Assembly: GCA_003162255.1 (NCBI GenBank)
Contig: PMMJ01000350.1
Location: 1-18,548, forward strand
Source of the DNA: Acidobacteriaceae bacterium
Lineage (GTDB): Bacteria; Acidobacteriota; Terriglobia; Terriglobales; Acidobacteriaceae
Direction of reading: 5' to 3'
DNA: 18,548 nt
Below are positions 1 through 7,106 of the stretch, piece after piece (the stretch's first letter is position 1; each line of letters begins with the position of its first letter). The notes beneath the pieces are model-generated. The model had not been told where the DNA came from. It was given only the letters and a program-made list of their open reading frames with translations, and made no database searches. Made by a program: the position numbers and the translations under genes.

Positions 1-50
1 GGATGTGGCCGGTGTCTAAGCTCTAGTACGGTTCGATGTAGGAGAAGCCC

Positions 51-788
51 ATGTTTGAAGACAGCCTCATTGAGTCAGGCAACAGATTCAAGACGAAACG
101 GTTGAGCACCACGATTCTTTCCTTCACGCTGCAGGTTCTGCTCGTCGGCGTTCTGATCCTAATACCTCTGATTTATACCGACGCGCTGCCCAAGACGCAG
201 CTTATGACTTTCCTGGTAGCCCCGCCACCCCCACCCCCGCCACCGCCCCCGCCGGCGGCCGCTCCGGTTCGAGTGGTGAAGATGGCGAGCGAAATGGTCA
301 ACGGCCAGTTGCGCACGCCCACCAAGATTCCAGACAAAGTTCAAATGATCAAAGAAGAGGAAGCGCCGCCGGATTTGGGTGGTGGCGGCGTCCCGGGTGG
401 TGTCCCGGGTGGCATCCCCGGAGGCTCGGCGGGCGGCGTGATCGGCGGCATCCTGAGTTCGACCCAGGTCGCCGTTCCGAAAATCGCGGCCCCGGTGCGC
501 GTCCGCGTGTCCACCGGTGTGGCCACGGGTCTTCTGATCAGGAAGGTGACCCCCACTTATCCGCAGCTGGCAAAACAGGCTCGCATTCAGGGCTCCGTTG
601 TGCTGCAGGCGGAAATCAGCAAGGACGGGACGATTCAGAACCTGCAGTTGATCAGCGGGCACCCGATGCTGGCGCCGGCGGCGATCGAGGCCGTGAAGCA
701 GTGGCGCTATAAGCCCTACCTGCTCAATGGCGAGCCGGTGGCGGTGGAGACGCAGGTGGTTGTGAACTTCAGCTTGTCCGGAAGCTAG
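51..788 (+). CDS. tonB: Energy transducer TonB
   Basis: A 245-residue TonB-family protein. It would link the proton-driven ExbB/ExbD motor in the inner membrane to TonB-dependent outer-membrane receptors. Seen in the sequence: a short cytoplasmic N-terminus, one membrane anchor at about residues 22-42, an uninterrupted run of 11 prolines (58-68), a glycine-rich linker with VPGG repeats (about 110-133), and a C-terminal TonB domain (about 165-243) with the usual pattern YPxLAKQARIQGxV...WRYKPYLLNGEPV. The ATG is preceded by TAGGAG at 39-44, a good ribosome-binding site. exbB and two exbD genes follow on the same strand, which supports the call. The transported substrate cannot be inferred, because no receptor gene is in the window. 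Confidence 0.93.
   Translation: MFEDSLIESGNRFKTKRLSTTILSFTLQVLLVGVLILIPLIYTDALPKTQLMTFLVAPPPPPPPPPPPAAAPVRVVKMASEMVNGQLRTPTKIPDKVQMIKEEEAPPDLGGGGVPGGVPGGIPGGSAGGVIGGILSSTQVAVPKIAAPVRVRVSTGVATGLLIRKVTPTYPQLAKQARIQGSVVLQAEISKDGTIQNLQLISGHPMLAPAAIEAVKQWRYKPYLLNGEPVAVETQVVVNFSLSGS
390..425 (+). repeat. 12-bp tandem repeat coding VPGG in tonB linker
   Basis: Three consecutive 12-bp units (390-401, 402-413, 414-425) encode VPGG, VPGG and IPGG inside the tonB linker. The first two units differ only in the last base, and the third has diverged. Such a repeat can change copy number by slippage and so alter the length of the periplasmic spanning segment. Confidence 0.8.
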
Positions 789-983
789 ACTCTCCGGGCC
801 AGCTTTGTCCTGCATGAAGCGGGTGCAGGGCTTCCGCAGTGTTTTCAGCCCGCGACTCAGCGCATCCGCCAAGGATGTGGCTTTGGGCCGCTGGGTTGCT
901 GTTCGGGCGTGAGTCCGGCAGGCGGAAGAATTTTAAGCGGTTAGTAACGATCTCGAAATAGTTTCTGAGGAGGAAAGCAACTC

Positions 984-1739
984 ATGGTAGTGAACCTCGC
1001 AGCAGTCGCACTCTGTAATTTCCATCTTTTCGCCGCCTGGCTCTTTGACGAGGGCACGGTCGGTTGGGACCCGATTTCGCTTTGGAAGCAGATGGGTATT
1101 CTGGCGAAGGTCGTGGTTATCGTTCTGTTCATCATGTCGGGGTGGTCGATCGGCGTGATGATTGACCGTTGGATGGCCTTCAACGCCGCCCGCAATCAGT
1201 CCCGCGCGTTCGCTCCCGCCGTTGCCGGAGCGCTGCGCGAAGGCAAGATTGACGAAGCGATCAAAGTGGCCGAGCGCAACAAGAAAAGCCACCTGGCCAA
1301 GGTGGTCACGGCTGGCCTGATGGAATTCAGGGCCCACCAGGATAGCCCGGGTGAGATTCCCGGGGAGACGATTGAAGCTTCCAAGCGGGCACTGGAGCGC
1401 ACCGAAGCCATTGTTCACGCCGAACTGAAGCGTGGCTTGGGCGGTCTGGCGACAATCGGCTCGACGGCTCCCTTCGTGGGACTGTTCGGAACGGTGGTCG
1501 GCATTCTGAACGCCTTTAACGGCATCGCCAAGGAAAAGGCAACCGGCTTGGCAGCAGTCGCGGGCGGCATTTCGGAAGCCCTCGTAACCACCGCAGTCGG
1601 CCTGTTCGTGGCGATTCCGGCGGTTATGATGTTCAACTATCTGACCGGACGCGTGGAAGCGTTCGACGTGGAGATGGATAACTCGTCGAGCGAACTGATC
1701 GATTACTTCCTGAAGCGCCGGAGCTTGCGCCGGTCCTAA
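984..1739 (+). CDS. exbB: ExbB/TolQ/MotA family proton channel protein
   Basis: A 251-residue inner-membrane subunit of the ExbB-ExbD motor that powers TonB. Three membrane segments can be seen: about 37-60, about 145-170 and about 182-210. A long cytoplasmic stretch lies between the first and second, which is the ExbB topology. The second and third segments hold the conserved family core (STAPFVGLFGTVVGILNAF and AVAGGISEALVTTAVGLFVA). A strong Shine-Dalgarno sequence, GAGGAGGA at 967-974, sits 9 bases before the ATG. The gene lies between tonB and two exbD genes, so the biopolymer-transport assignment is favoured over MotA or TolQ. The 195-base gap after tonB has no obvious promoter or terminator, so the genes are probably co-transcribed. 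Confidence 0.93.
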   Translation: MVVNLAAVALCNFHLFAAWLFDEGTVGWDPISLWKQMGILAKVVVIVLFIMSGWSIGVMIDRWMAFNAARNQSRAFAPAVAGALREGKIDEAIKVAERNKKSHLAKVVTAGLMEFRAHQDSPGEIPGETIEASKRALERTEAIVHAELKRGLGGLATIGSTAPFVGLFGTVVGILNAFNGIAKEKATGLAAVAGGISEALVTTAVGLFVAIPAVMMFNYLTGRVEAFDVEMDNSSSELIDYFLKRRSLRRS

Positions 1740-1746
1740 AGGCCAC

Positions 1747-1781
1747 GGTTTTGGGCCTTCGCGAGAGCGAGGGCCAGAACC
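1747..1781 (+). other. RNA hairpin with GAGA tetraloop in exbB-exbD gap
   Basis: The arms 1747-1762 and 1767-1781 pair over about 15 base pairs, with one bulged G and two G-U pairs, and close on the tetraloop GAGA (GNRA type). It starts 7 bases after the exbB stop codon. There is no T-run after it, so it is more likely an mRNA stabilising or processing structure than a classical terminator. Confidence 0.6.
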
Positions 1782-1783
1782 AG

Positions 1784-1798
1784 CGTTGTAGAACAACG
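1784..1798 (+). other. Small hairpin in exbB-exbD gap
   Basis: CGTTGT (1784-1789) pairs with ACAACG (1793-1798) around a three-base loop. It is the second of three hairpins in a row in this gap. Alone it would be weak evidence; its position between two stronger stems is why it is listed. Confidence 0.35.
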
Positions 1799-1820
1799 GG
1801 CTGCAAAACATGAGTTGCTG

Positions 1821-1855
1821 AAGAGGCGCCGGTTTTACCACCGGCGCCGACTCTT
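1821..1855 (+). other. GC-rich hairpin upstream of the first exbD
   Basis: GGCGCCGGT (1825-1833) and ACCGGCGCC (1840-1848) form a perfect 9-bp stem with a six-base loop. It is extended by AAGA (1821-1824) pairing with TCTT (1852-1855) across a three-base bulge. No T-run follows. It lies 59 bases before the exbD start and could set the relative output of exbB and exbD. Confidence 0.6.
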
Positions 1856-1914
1856 CCGCTTCGTCACCGCTGCCAGCCCCGGCCACAGCACGCGTAAGCA
1901 GGAGACTGAATTCC

Positions 1915-2397
1915 ATGGCATTAGCAAAGCGAAACGAAGGGGCGAACGTCAGCTCCGACATCAACGTCACGCCGATGGTGGACGTGATGCTGGTGCTGCT
2001 GATCATCTTCATGGTGGTCACGCCCATGTTGCAACACGGCGTCCCCGTGGATATGGCGAAGGTCAACAATCCCACGGATATGCACGACGCCGACAAGGAA
2101 GACGCGCTGCTGGTCGCGGTCACCCGCGATGACCACGTGTTCTTCGGCACCGATCCTGTCAAGGTGGATGAACTGACGGACAAGATCAAGGATAAGCTGG
2201 CGAATCGGACCGACAAACGGGTCTTTCTGAAGGCGGACATGAGGGCGAAATTCGGCTGGGTAGTCGAAGTCGTCGACAATGTGCGCGCGGCTGGCGTCGA
2301 CCAGCTCGGCCTCCTGACGGATCAGAAGAAGTCCGGAGCCATAGCCCCGCCGACGGGCGCCACTACTAATCCATCGGCACCAAAGGGCGGGCAATAG
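1915..2397 (+). CDS. exbD: Biopolymer transporter ExbD (first copy)
   Basis: A 160-residue ExbD/TolR-family protein, the periplasmic partner of ExbB in the proton-driven motor. It has a short cytoplasmic N-terminus, a single membrane segment at about 22-37 (VDVMLVLLIIFMVVTP) carrying the conserved proton-handling aspartate D23, and a periplasmic domain of about 110 residues ending in a Pro/Ala/Gly-rich tail. CAGGAG at 1899-1904 supports the start. A second exbD follows 46 bases later. The two share the membrane segment (NVTPxxDVxLVLLIIFMVxTP) but their periplasmic domains differ, so they may form a heterodimer or serve different TonB proteins. Confidence 0.92.
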   Translation: MALAKRNEGANVSSDINVTPMVDVMLVLLIIFMVVTPMLQHGVPVDMAKVNNPTDMHDADKEDALLVAVTRDDHVFFGTDPVKVDELTDKIKDKLANRTDKRVFLKADMRAKFGWVVEVVDNVRAAGVDQLGLLTDQKKSGAIAPPTGATTNPSAPKGGQ

Positions 2398-2443
2398 CAC
2401 GCAATGATAAGAAGGTAATAATAAGCAGCAGAGGAGATCGATT

Positions 2444-2884
2444 ATGAGTATGGCAGTCGGCCCCAAAGGGGGTCAGAACGCGAACATGAACGTCACGCCG
2501 CTAATCGACGTGCTTTTGGTGCTGCTGATCATCTTCATGGTCATTACGCCGCTGACGCCCAAGGGTTTGGAGGCATTAGTACCTCAGCCTCCTCCGCCCA
2601 ATCAGAAACAGCAGAACACGCCCGATCGCACCATCGTGGTCCAGTTGATCGATCACGGCGCCGGCAACCCTCCAGGGCTCAAGATCAATCAGGACGAGGC
2701 CACTTGGGATAATCTGCAGGGGCGCCTAGAGGATATTTTTAAGACTCGCGCCGAGAAGGTCATGTTCGTGAAGGGCGACGACAACGTGCCCTTCGCCGAT
2801 GTTGCCAGCGTCATCGATATTGCGCATTCGGCCGGCGTCGACAAAGTAGGTTTGATTACAGCAAAAATCGAAGCGGGGAGCTAG
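2444..2884 (+). CDS. exbD: Biopolymer transporter ExbD (second copy)
   Basis: A 146-residue ExbD/TolR-family protein. The membrane segment at about 21-36 carries the conserved aspartate D22. It is followed by a proline-rich stretch (about residues 45-53) and a periplasmic domain ending in the typical FADVASVIDIAHSAGVDKVGLIT pattern of this family. GAGGAG at 2431-2436 gives a strong ribosome-binding site with proper spacing; a second ATG two codons later is possible but less well placed. This appears to be the last gene of the TonB module: the next 130 bases contain an inverted repeat with arms 2920-2926 and 2957-2963, followed by a short T-run, a weak terminator candidate. Confidence 0.92.
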   Translation: MSMAVGPKGGQNANMNVTPLIDVLLVLLIIFMVITPLTPKGLEALVPQPPPPNQKQQNTPDRTIVVQLIDHGAGNPPGLKINQDEATWDNLQGRLEDIFKTRAEKVMFVKGDDNVPFADVASVIDIAHSAGVDKVGLITAKIEAGS

Positions 2885-3015
2885 AATACTCACCGAGCTT
2901 CAGAAGACATCGCAATGAGGCGGGAAGCGGGCCGGCTCGTAGGTTCGACCTTTGGTTTCCCGCGCCGCCTCGGATCAAGTTTTTATACTCCGCGGCAAGG
3001 GAGATTCATAAAGCA

Positions 3016-3837
3016 ATGAAAACGACTCAGAGACTCCTGGTGGTATTCGCCGCCGCACTGGTGATGCTCTCCAGTACCGGTTGCAGCAAGCTTCAGGCGC
3101 GAGACCATCTCAACAAAGGCGTGCAGGCATACAAGAACTCGAAATTCGAACAGGCCATCGATCACTTTCAGCAAGCTGTAGCACTCGACCCCACACTGCT
3201 CAATGCCCGCCTCTATCTGGCGACAGCTTACGCCCAGCAGTACATTCCGGGCGCTGACACTCCGGACAATAATCGTTATGCCGAGCAGGCGATTGATTCC
3301 TACAAGCAGGTGCTGCAGGCAGATCCCAAGAACATCAACAGCGTCAAGGGTATCGCCTATCTCTATCTGCAGATGAAAAGCTTCCCCTTGGCCAAGGAGT
3401 ACTACAAAAAGGCCTCCGAGATCGATCCCAACGATCCCGAGCCATATTACTCGGTGGCGGTTATTGACTGGACGCAAACCTACGTGCCCCGTCAGGAAGA
3501 GCGCGCCAAACTCGGCATGAAGCCGGATGAGTCCCTGCCAGCCAAGGACAAAAAGGTCTGCGCTCAGCTGAAAGAAACCAATACCGCCAACGTTCAGGAA
3601 GGCATCGATAACCTGAACAAGGCGTTGCAGCTTCGTCCCGATTACGACGACGCCATGGCCTACATGAACCTGATGTTCCGGGAACGCGCCGATATACAGT
3701 GCGACGACCCCGCAGCCCGCGCCGCCGACTTGAAGACCGCCGACGAGTGGGTGGACAAAACCATGGCCGTTAAGAAAGAGAAGGCTGAAAAACAGCCGGG
3801 CTCGGGCGGCAACATCGTCATGGATCAGCCCAAGTAA
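3016..3837 (+). CDS. TPR-repeat lipoprotein
   Basis: A 273-residue predicted lipoprotein with tetratricopeptide repeats. The N-terminus has a basic start, a hydrophobic core (7-19) and a lipobox-like STGC, with the lipidated cysteine at 23. TPR-type helices follow: one repeat at about 28-60 (NKGVQAYKNSKFEQAIDHFQ), further repeats at about 88-138, and one at about 193-225. The protein is probably anchored in a membrane facing the periplasm and would act as a protein-binding scaffold. AAGGGAGA at 2997-3004 precedes the ATG. It sits on the same strand directly after the TonB/ExbD genes and may serve the same envelope process, but its partner is unknown. A TATACT at 2984-2989 could be a -10 element, with no convincing -35 partner. 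Confidence 0.85.
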   Translation: MKTTQRLLVVFAAALVMLSSTGCSKLQARDHLNKGVQAYKNSKFEQAIDHFQQAVALDPTLLNARLYLATAYAQQYIPGADTPDNNRYAEQAIDSYKQVLQADPKNINSVKGIAYLYLQMKSFPLAKEYYKKASEIDPNDPEPYYSVAVIDWTQTYVPRQEERAKLGMKPDESLPAKDKKVCAQLKETNTANVQEGIDNLNKALQLRPDYDDAMAYMNLMFRERADIQCDDPAARAADLKTADEWVDKTMAVKKEKAEKQPGSGGNIVMDQPK

Positions 3838-3845
3838 ATGGGTTA

Positions 3846-3885
3846 GCTCGTGGGTGGACGGGCGTCCTCGCCCGTCCACCCGAGC
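3846..3885 (+). repeat. REP-like palindrome after the TPR gene
   Basis: Perfect 12-bp arms, 3852-3863 and 3870-3881 (core GGACGGGC / GCCCGTCC), surround a six-base loop. An outer GCTC/GAGC stem (3846-3849 and 3882-3885) extends it. It begins 8 bases after a stop codon and has no T-run. A related palindrome lies at 11331-11366. It could end or protect the upstream transcript, but it looks like a member of a dispersed family. Confidence 0.7.
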
Positions 3886-3906
3886 GCTCCCAGCCCCGCC
3901 TCCGGA

Positions 3907-3924
3907 GACGCGGCAAGCCGCGTC
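3907..3924 (+). repeat. Short GC-rich palindrome
   Basis: GACGCGGC (3907-3914) and GCCGCGTC (3917-3924) are perfect inverted repeats with a two-base centre. The element sits between the REP-like palindrome and the biotin carboxylase gene. Its function is unknown. Confidence 0.5.
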
Positions 3925-4035
3925 ACTACCAGACTGAATGCGGCGTCCCGATCGCGCGCGATTTTGCACGATGCACATCGCTGCTCCCACAGGTAAAATC
4001 ATTCCCGCATAGCGCCCGAGTGGCGCGCGATAGAA

Positions 4036-5568
4036 ATGTTCAAGAAGATTCTGATCGCCAATCGGGGAGAAATCGCGGTGCGCGTCATTCGCGCCTGCCG
4101 CGAAATGGGCATCGCTACGGTCGCGGTCTATTCCGACGTCGACCGCGGCGCGCTCCACGTCCGCAAGTCCGACGAAGCGTATCCCATCGGTCCGGCGGCG
4201 GCAGCCGAGTCGTATCTTCGGATGGACAAGATCCTCGACGTAGCCAAACGCTCCGGCGCCGAGGCCATCCATCCCGGATACGGCTTCCTCTCGGAAAACG
4301 CGAAGTTCGCCCAGGCGTGCGCCGATGCGGGCGTGAAATTCATCGGGCCTACTCCGCACTCGATGAAAATGATGGGCTCGAAAACCAGCGCCCGTCAGCA
4401 GATGGAAAAAGCGGGCGTCCCCTTTGTGCCCGGAACCTCCCGTGGCCTTGTTTCTTCCGAAGAAGGCGAAGAGGCCGCCGAGCGGCTCGGCTATCCGGTG
4501 ATGCTGAAAGCCGCGGCAGGCGGGGGCGGCAAAGGGATGCGTCTGGTGCACAGCCGTCAGGAACTTCATGCTTCCTTCGCCGCCGCACAGAGTGAGGCGC
4601 AGAGTTCATTCGGCGACAGCGAAGTCTATATCGAAAAGGCGATCGTCAATCCCCGGCACATCGAGATGCAGGTGCTGGCCGACGAACACGGCAACACCGT
4701 CTGGCTGGGCGAGCGCGAATGTTCCATCCAGCGCCGGCACCAGAAAGTTCTCGAAGAAGCGCCTTCGCCGATGGTCGATTCCGATATGCGTTGGCGCATG
4801 GGCGAAGTCGCCGTCAAAGTGGCGCAGGCGGCGAGCTACACCAATGCCGGCACGGTGGAATTCCTGGTCGATCAGCAAAAGAAGTTTTACTTCCTCGAAA
4901 TGAACACGCGCCTGCAGGTGGAACATCCGGTCACCGAGTTGACTACAGGACTCGATCTTGTGCATCTGCAGATACGAATCGCGGCGGGCGAGAAGCTGCC
5001 CTTCACACAGTCCGGCGTGGGGATTCGCGGGCACGCCATCGAGTGCCGCATCTACGCCGAAGATCCCGACAACAATTATTTTCCCAGCCCGGGCAAGATC
5101 ACGGTGCTGCTCCAGCCGTCGGGACCGGGAATCCGCCGCGACAGCGGCATGTACGAGGGCTGGAATGTCCCGATGGATTACGATCCGTTGCTGGCCAAAT
5201 TGATCGGCTATGGAAGCGACCGGCAGCAAGCCATCATGCGGCTCGAACGAGCGCTCTACGAATATTTCGTGGCCGGGATCAAGACCAACATTTCTCTTTT
5301 CCAGCGGATTCTCGGCGACGCGGATTTTCGGGCGGCGAAAGTCGATACTGGATACCTCGACCGGTTGATTGCGAAAGGCAACCCGGCCGTGGTGTCGAGC
5401 GCACCGGAGCGCGAGATCGAAGCGATGGAGAGCATCGCTGCGATTGCCGCCGGAATGTTTGCCGTGCTCGATCCCGCGGCGTCGGTTGGCAAGAATGGTG
5501 GCGCCGGAGGGCCGGGTTCGACTCCATCCAACTGGAGACAGAACGGACGCTCGGAAGCGCTGCGCTGA
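4036..5568 (+). CDS. accC: Biotin carboxylase subunit of an acyl-CoA carboxylase
   Basis: A 510-residue biotin carboxylase. It uses ATP and bicarbonate to carboxylate the biotin on a carrier protein. Seen: the typical start MFKKILIANRGEIAVRVIRA, the HPGYGFLSEN motif (79-88), the glycine-rich ATP-grasp loop AAAGGGGKGM (159-168), and the catalytic signature EMNTRLQVEHPVTE (288-301). The core ends near residue 447, matching a normal subunit of about 450. The remaining 60 residues are an extension with a helix-like piece (EREIEAMESIAAIAAG) and a Gly/Ser/Asn-rich tail. That helix resembles the connector joining the carboxylase to the carrier domain in fused PccA/MccA proteins. The carrier gene starts four bases after the stop. 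No clear ribosome-binding site precedes this ATG, so the start rests on family alignment. Confidence 0.92.
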   Translation: MFKKILIANRGEIAVRVIRACREMGIATVAVYSDVDRGALHVRKSDEAYPIGPAAAAESYLRMDKILDVAKRSGAEAIHPGYGFLSENAKFAQACADAGVKFIGPTPHSMKMMGSKTSARQQMEKAGVPFVPGTSRGLVSSEEGEEAAERLGYPVMLKAAAGGGGKGMRLVHSRQELHASFAAAQSEAQSSFGDSEVYIEKAIVNPRHIEMQVLADEHGNTVWLGERECSIQRRHQKVLEEAPSPMVDSDMRWRMGEVAVKVAQAASYTNAGTVEFLVDQQKKFYFLEMNTRLQVEHPVTELTTGLDLVHLQIRIAAGEKLPFTQSGVGIRGHAIECRIYAEDPDNNYFPSPGKITVLLQPSGPGIRRDSGMYEGWNVPMDYDPLLAKLIGYGSDRQQAIMRLERALYEYFVAGIKTNISLFQRILGDADFRAAKVDTGYLDRLIAKGNPAVVSSAPEREIEAMESIAAIAAGMFAVLDPAASVGKNGGAGGPGSTPSNWRQNGRSEALR

Positions 5569-5572
5569 TCTT

Positions 5573-6082
5573 ATGGTGTACGAAGTCATAGTCGGAGGCA
5601 AAGCGGGAGGCAAAGCGCACCGGCTCGAGTTGGAAAAAGCCGCCGCCGGATGGGAGTGCCGATTGGATGGACAACCGGTCCATATCGACGCGGTCATTCC
5701 GCGCCGCGACGTTTTGTCGCTGCTGGTCGATGGCCGCGCCTACGAAATTAAGCGCGAGCAGACGGCCACCGATCTCCACCTGTGGGTGGGCAGTTCGCGC
5801 TTCGCGGTGGAGTTGCGCGATCCGCGTTCTTTGCGCTCGCGCCAGACGACTGCGGGAGACGAAAAAGGGCCGAGGAAGGTTCTGGCTCCGATGCCTGGGC
5901 GCATCGTGCGTCTGCTGGTCGCGGAGAATTCCGAAGTTGAAGCCGGACAGGGAATCGTTGTGGTCGAAGCGATGAAAATGCAGAACGAAATCAAGTCGCC
6001 AAAAAAAGGAGTCGTGAGACAGATATTGGCTGGCGCAGGGATGGCGGTGAATCCTGGCGACGTGTTGGCCATCGTAGAATGA
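5573..6082 (+). CDS. Biotin carboxyl carrier protein of an acyl-CoA carboxylase
   Basis: A 169-residue biotin carrier. The C-terminal biotinyl domain (about 101-169) has the attachment motif EAMKMQNEI; K135 is the predicted biotinylated lysine. The N-terminal 95 residues are not the Ala/Pro-rich region of a classical AccB. They resemble the beta-rich linker domain of propionyl- or methylcrotonyl-CoA carboxylase alpha chains (VDGRAYEIKRE ... SSRFAVELRDPR). This suggests, by inference, that the pair serves a PCC-like or multi-acyl-CoA carboxylase rather than only fatty-acid synthesis. The ATG at 5573 is four bases beyond the biotin carboxylase stop codon in another frame, so the two are probably translationally coupled. 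The open frame runs further upstream, but that part overlaps the previous gene. Confidence 0.88.
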   Translation: MVYEVIVGGKAGGKAHRLELEKAAAGWECRLDGQPVHIDAVIPRRDVLSLLVDGRAYEIKREQTATDLHLWVGSSRFAVELRDPRSLRSRQTTAGDEKGPRKVLAPMPGRIVRLLVAENSEVEAGQGIVVVEAMKMQNEIKSPKKGVVRQILAGAGMAVNPGDVLAIVE

Positions 6083-6250
6083 AGAGGTTCGTTGGAGCGA
6101 GAATCCTCGCCCTTCCTGCCGAGTGCTTCAATTGGACAATCCCTAGACTAATTCCACACCCCAATCCCCTCCGCGATAGCACCAACGTCATCTCAACCCA
6201 GTCTCGCCCCACGCGTACCATAGAAACATAGCAACGGCGGAGGTGTCTTC

Positions 6251-6907
6251 GTGAAGCTGCAGCGGATCATCAGTTTCGTAACCCTGGCCATCTCGGTTCT
6301 CACGCTCATCTTAGTGTTAAAGCGGCCCGCGCCGGTTGCACCCGCGGTCGCGCCCGCTGCGGCTGCCGCGAATGCGCAGTCTTTCCAGGAGAAAGTGAAC
6401 CAACTCGCGCAGCCCAAGGCCCCCGGAGAAGGCGAGAGCGAAGTCCGAATAAACTCCGGCGAATTGTCGGCTGCCCTCGCGCAAGCGGCCGGACTGCTGC
6501 CCGCAGCGGCGGCTGCGCCCGCCAATGCTTCCGGGAGCTTGCCTGCCGGCAACTCTTCGCCAGCGAATCCTCCGGCCCCGAGCGGGGCAATGGAATTTCC
6601 CGGCGCGGTTCCCAATATCAAGGATTACCAAGTCTCCATGGATGGAGACATTGTGCGCGGCCAATTTCTGACGCAGATCGCCGGCAAAGATGTCTACCTC
6701 ACGTTGGCCGGACATCTCGGCTCGAAGGATGGTTACGCGACCTTCGACGCTACCGAGGTTAAGGTCGGCGATCTTTCCGTGCCCGCGTCCCTGGTCAACG
6801 AAGTGTTGCAGAAAAGACTTGCCGAGCAGCGCGATCAGCTCAAGTTGCCGAATAACGTCAAAGATCTCAAAGTCGAAAACGGCGAGCTGGTATTCGTCGA
6901 GAAGTGA
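6251..6907 (+). CDS. Membrane-anchored protein of unknown function
   Basis: A 218-residue protein I cannot assign to a named function. It starts with GTG, supported by a perfect GGAGGTG at 6239-6245 five bases upstream. It has a single hydrophobic anchor at about 7-23, then an Ala/Pro-rich stretch (26-43), a segment with the pattern EVRINSGELSAALAQ (about 63-77), another Ala/Pro/Ser linker (about 84-112), and a folded-looking C-terminal region (about 120-218). The layout, with an IN-x-x-x-L motif followed by VSMDGDIVRGQFLTQIAGK and then DVYLTLAGHL, recalls envelope proteins of the YpmS (DUF2140) type; this is a loose resemblance only. It is probably periplasmic, anchored in the inner membrane. 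It is 168 bases downstream of the biotin carrier and likely an independent gene. Confidence 0.7.
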   Translation: MKLQRIISFVTLAISVLTLILVLKRPAPVAPAVAPAAAAANAQSFQEKVNQLAQPKAPGEGESEVRINSGELSAALAQAAGLLPAAAAAPANASGSLPAGNSSPANPPAPSGAMEFPGAVPNIKDYQVSMDGDIVRGQFLTQIAGKDVYLTLAGHLGSKDGYATFDATEVKVGDLSVPASLVNEVLQKRLAEQRDQLKLPNNVKDLKVENGELVFVEK

Positions 6908-7106
6908 TCGATGCGAATCACGGCGCTAGAACCAAAGAGAACTTAGTTGGAAATAAACCACCCCTGCAGAAAATGCCCGACAACTACTAAAACATCCGCT
7001 TGTAAAGAACAATTTGCCTAGCGCTCTACACTATGGGTTCTTTTCGACAGAGTCTTCTAATGTGCATCTAATCTCGTTCTAATCAAATCCGTTTCAAATC
7101 GGGGGT

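Noticed and set aside
159..872. Long - strand open frame opposite tonB
   Set aside because: Arg/His-rich translation without a family pattern; it mirrors the GC-rich TonB gene.
933..2279. 448-codon - strand open frame across exbB and exbD
   Set aside because: Low-complexity Ser/Thr translation; the + strand frames are clear ExbB and ExbD.
2917..2984. Intrinsic terminator after the second exbD
   Set aside because: The 7-bp stem has a 30-base loop and the T-run starts 16 bases later; too weak to list as a feature.
2983..4569. 528-codon - strand open frame opposite the TPR and biotin carboxylase genes
   Set aside because: No recognisable domain; it crosses two real genes and an intergenic palindrome.
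6908..7106. Sigma-70 promoter for the sigma-54 activator (TTGTAA ... TACACT)
   Set aside because: The spacing between the two hexamers is 21 bases; no acceptable pair was found.
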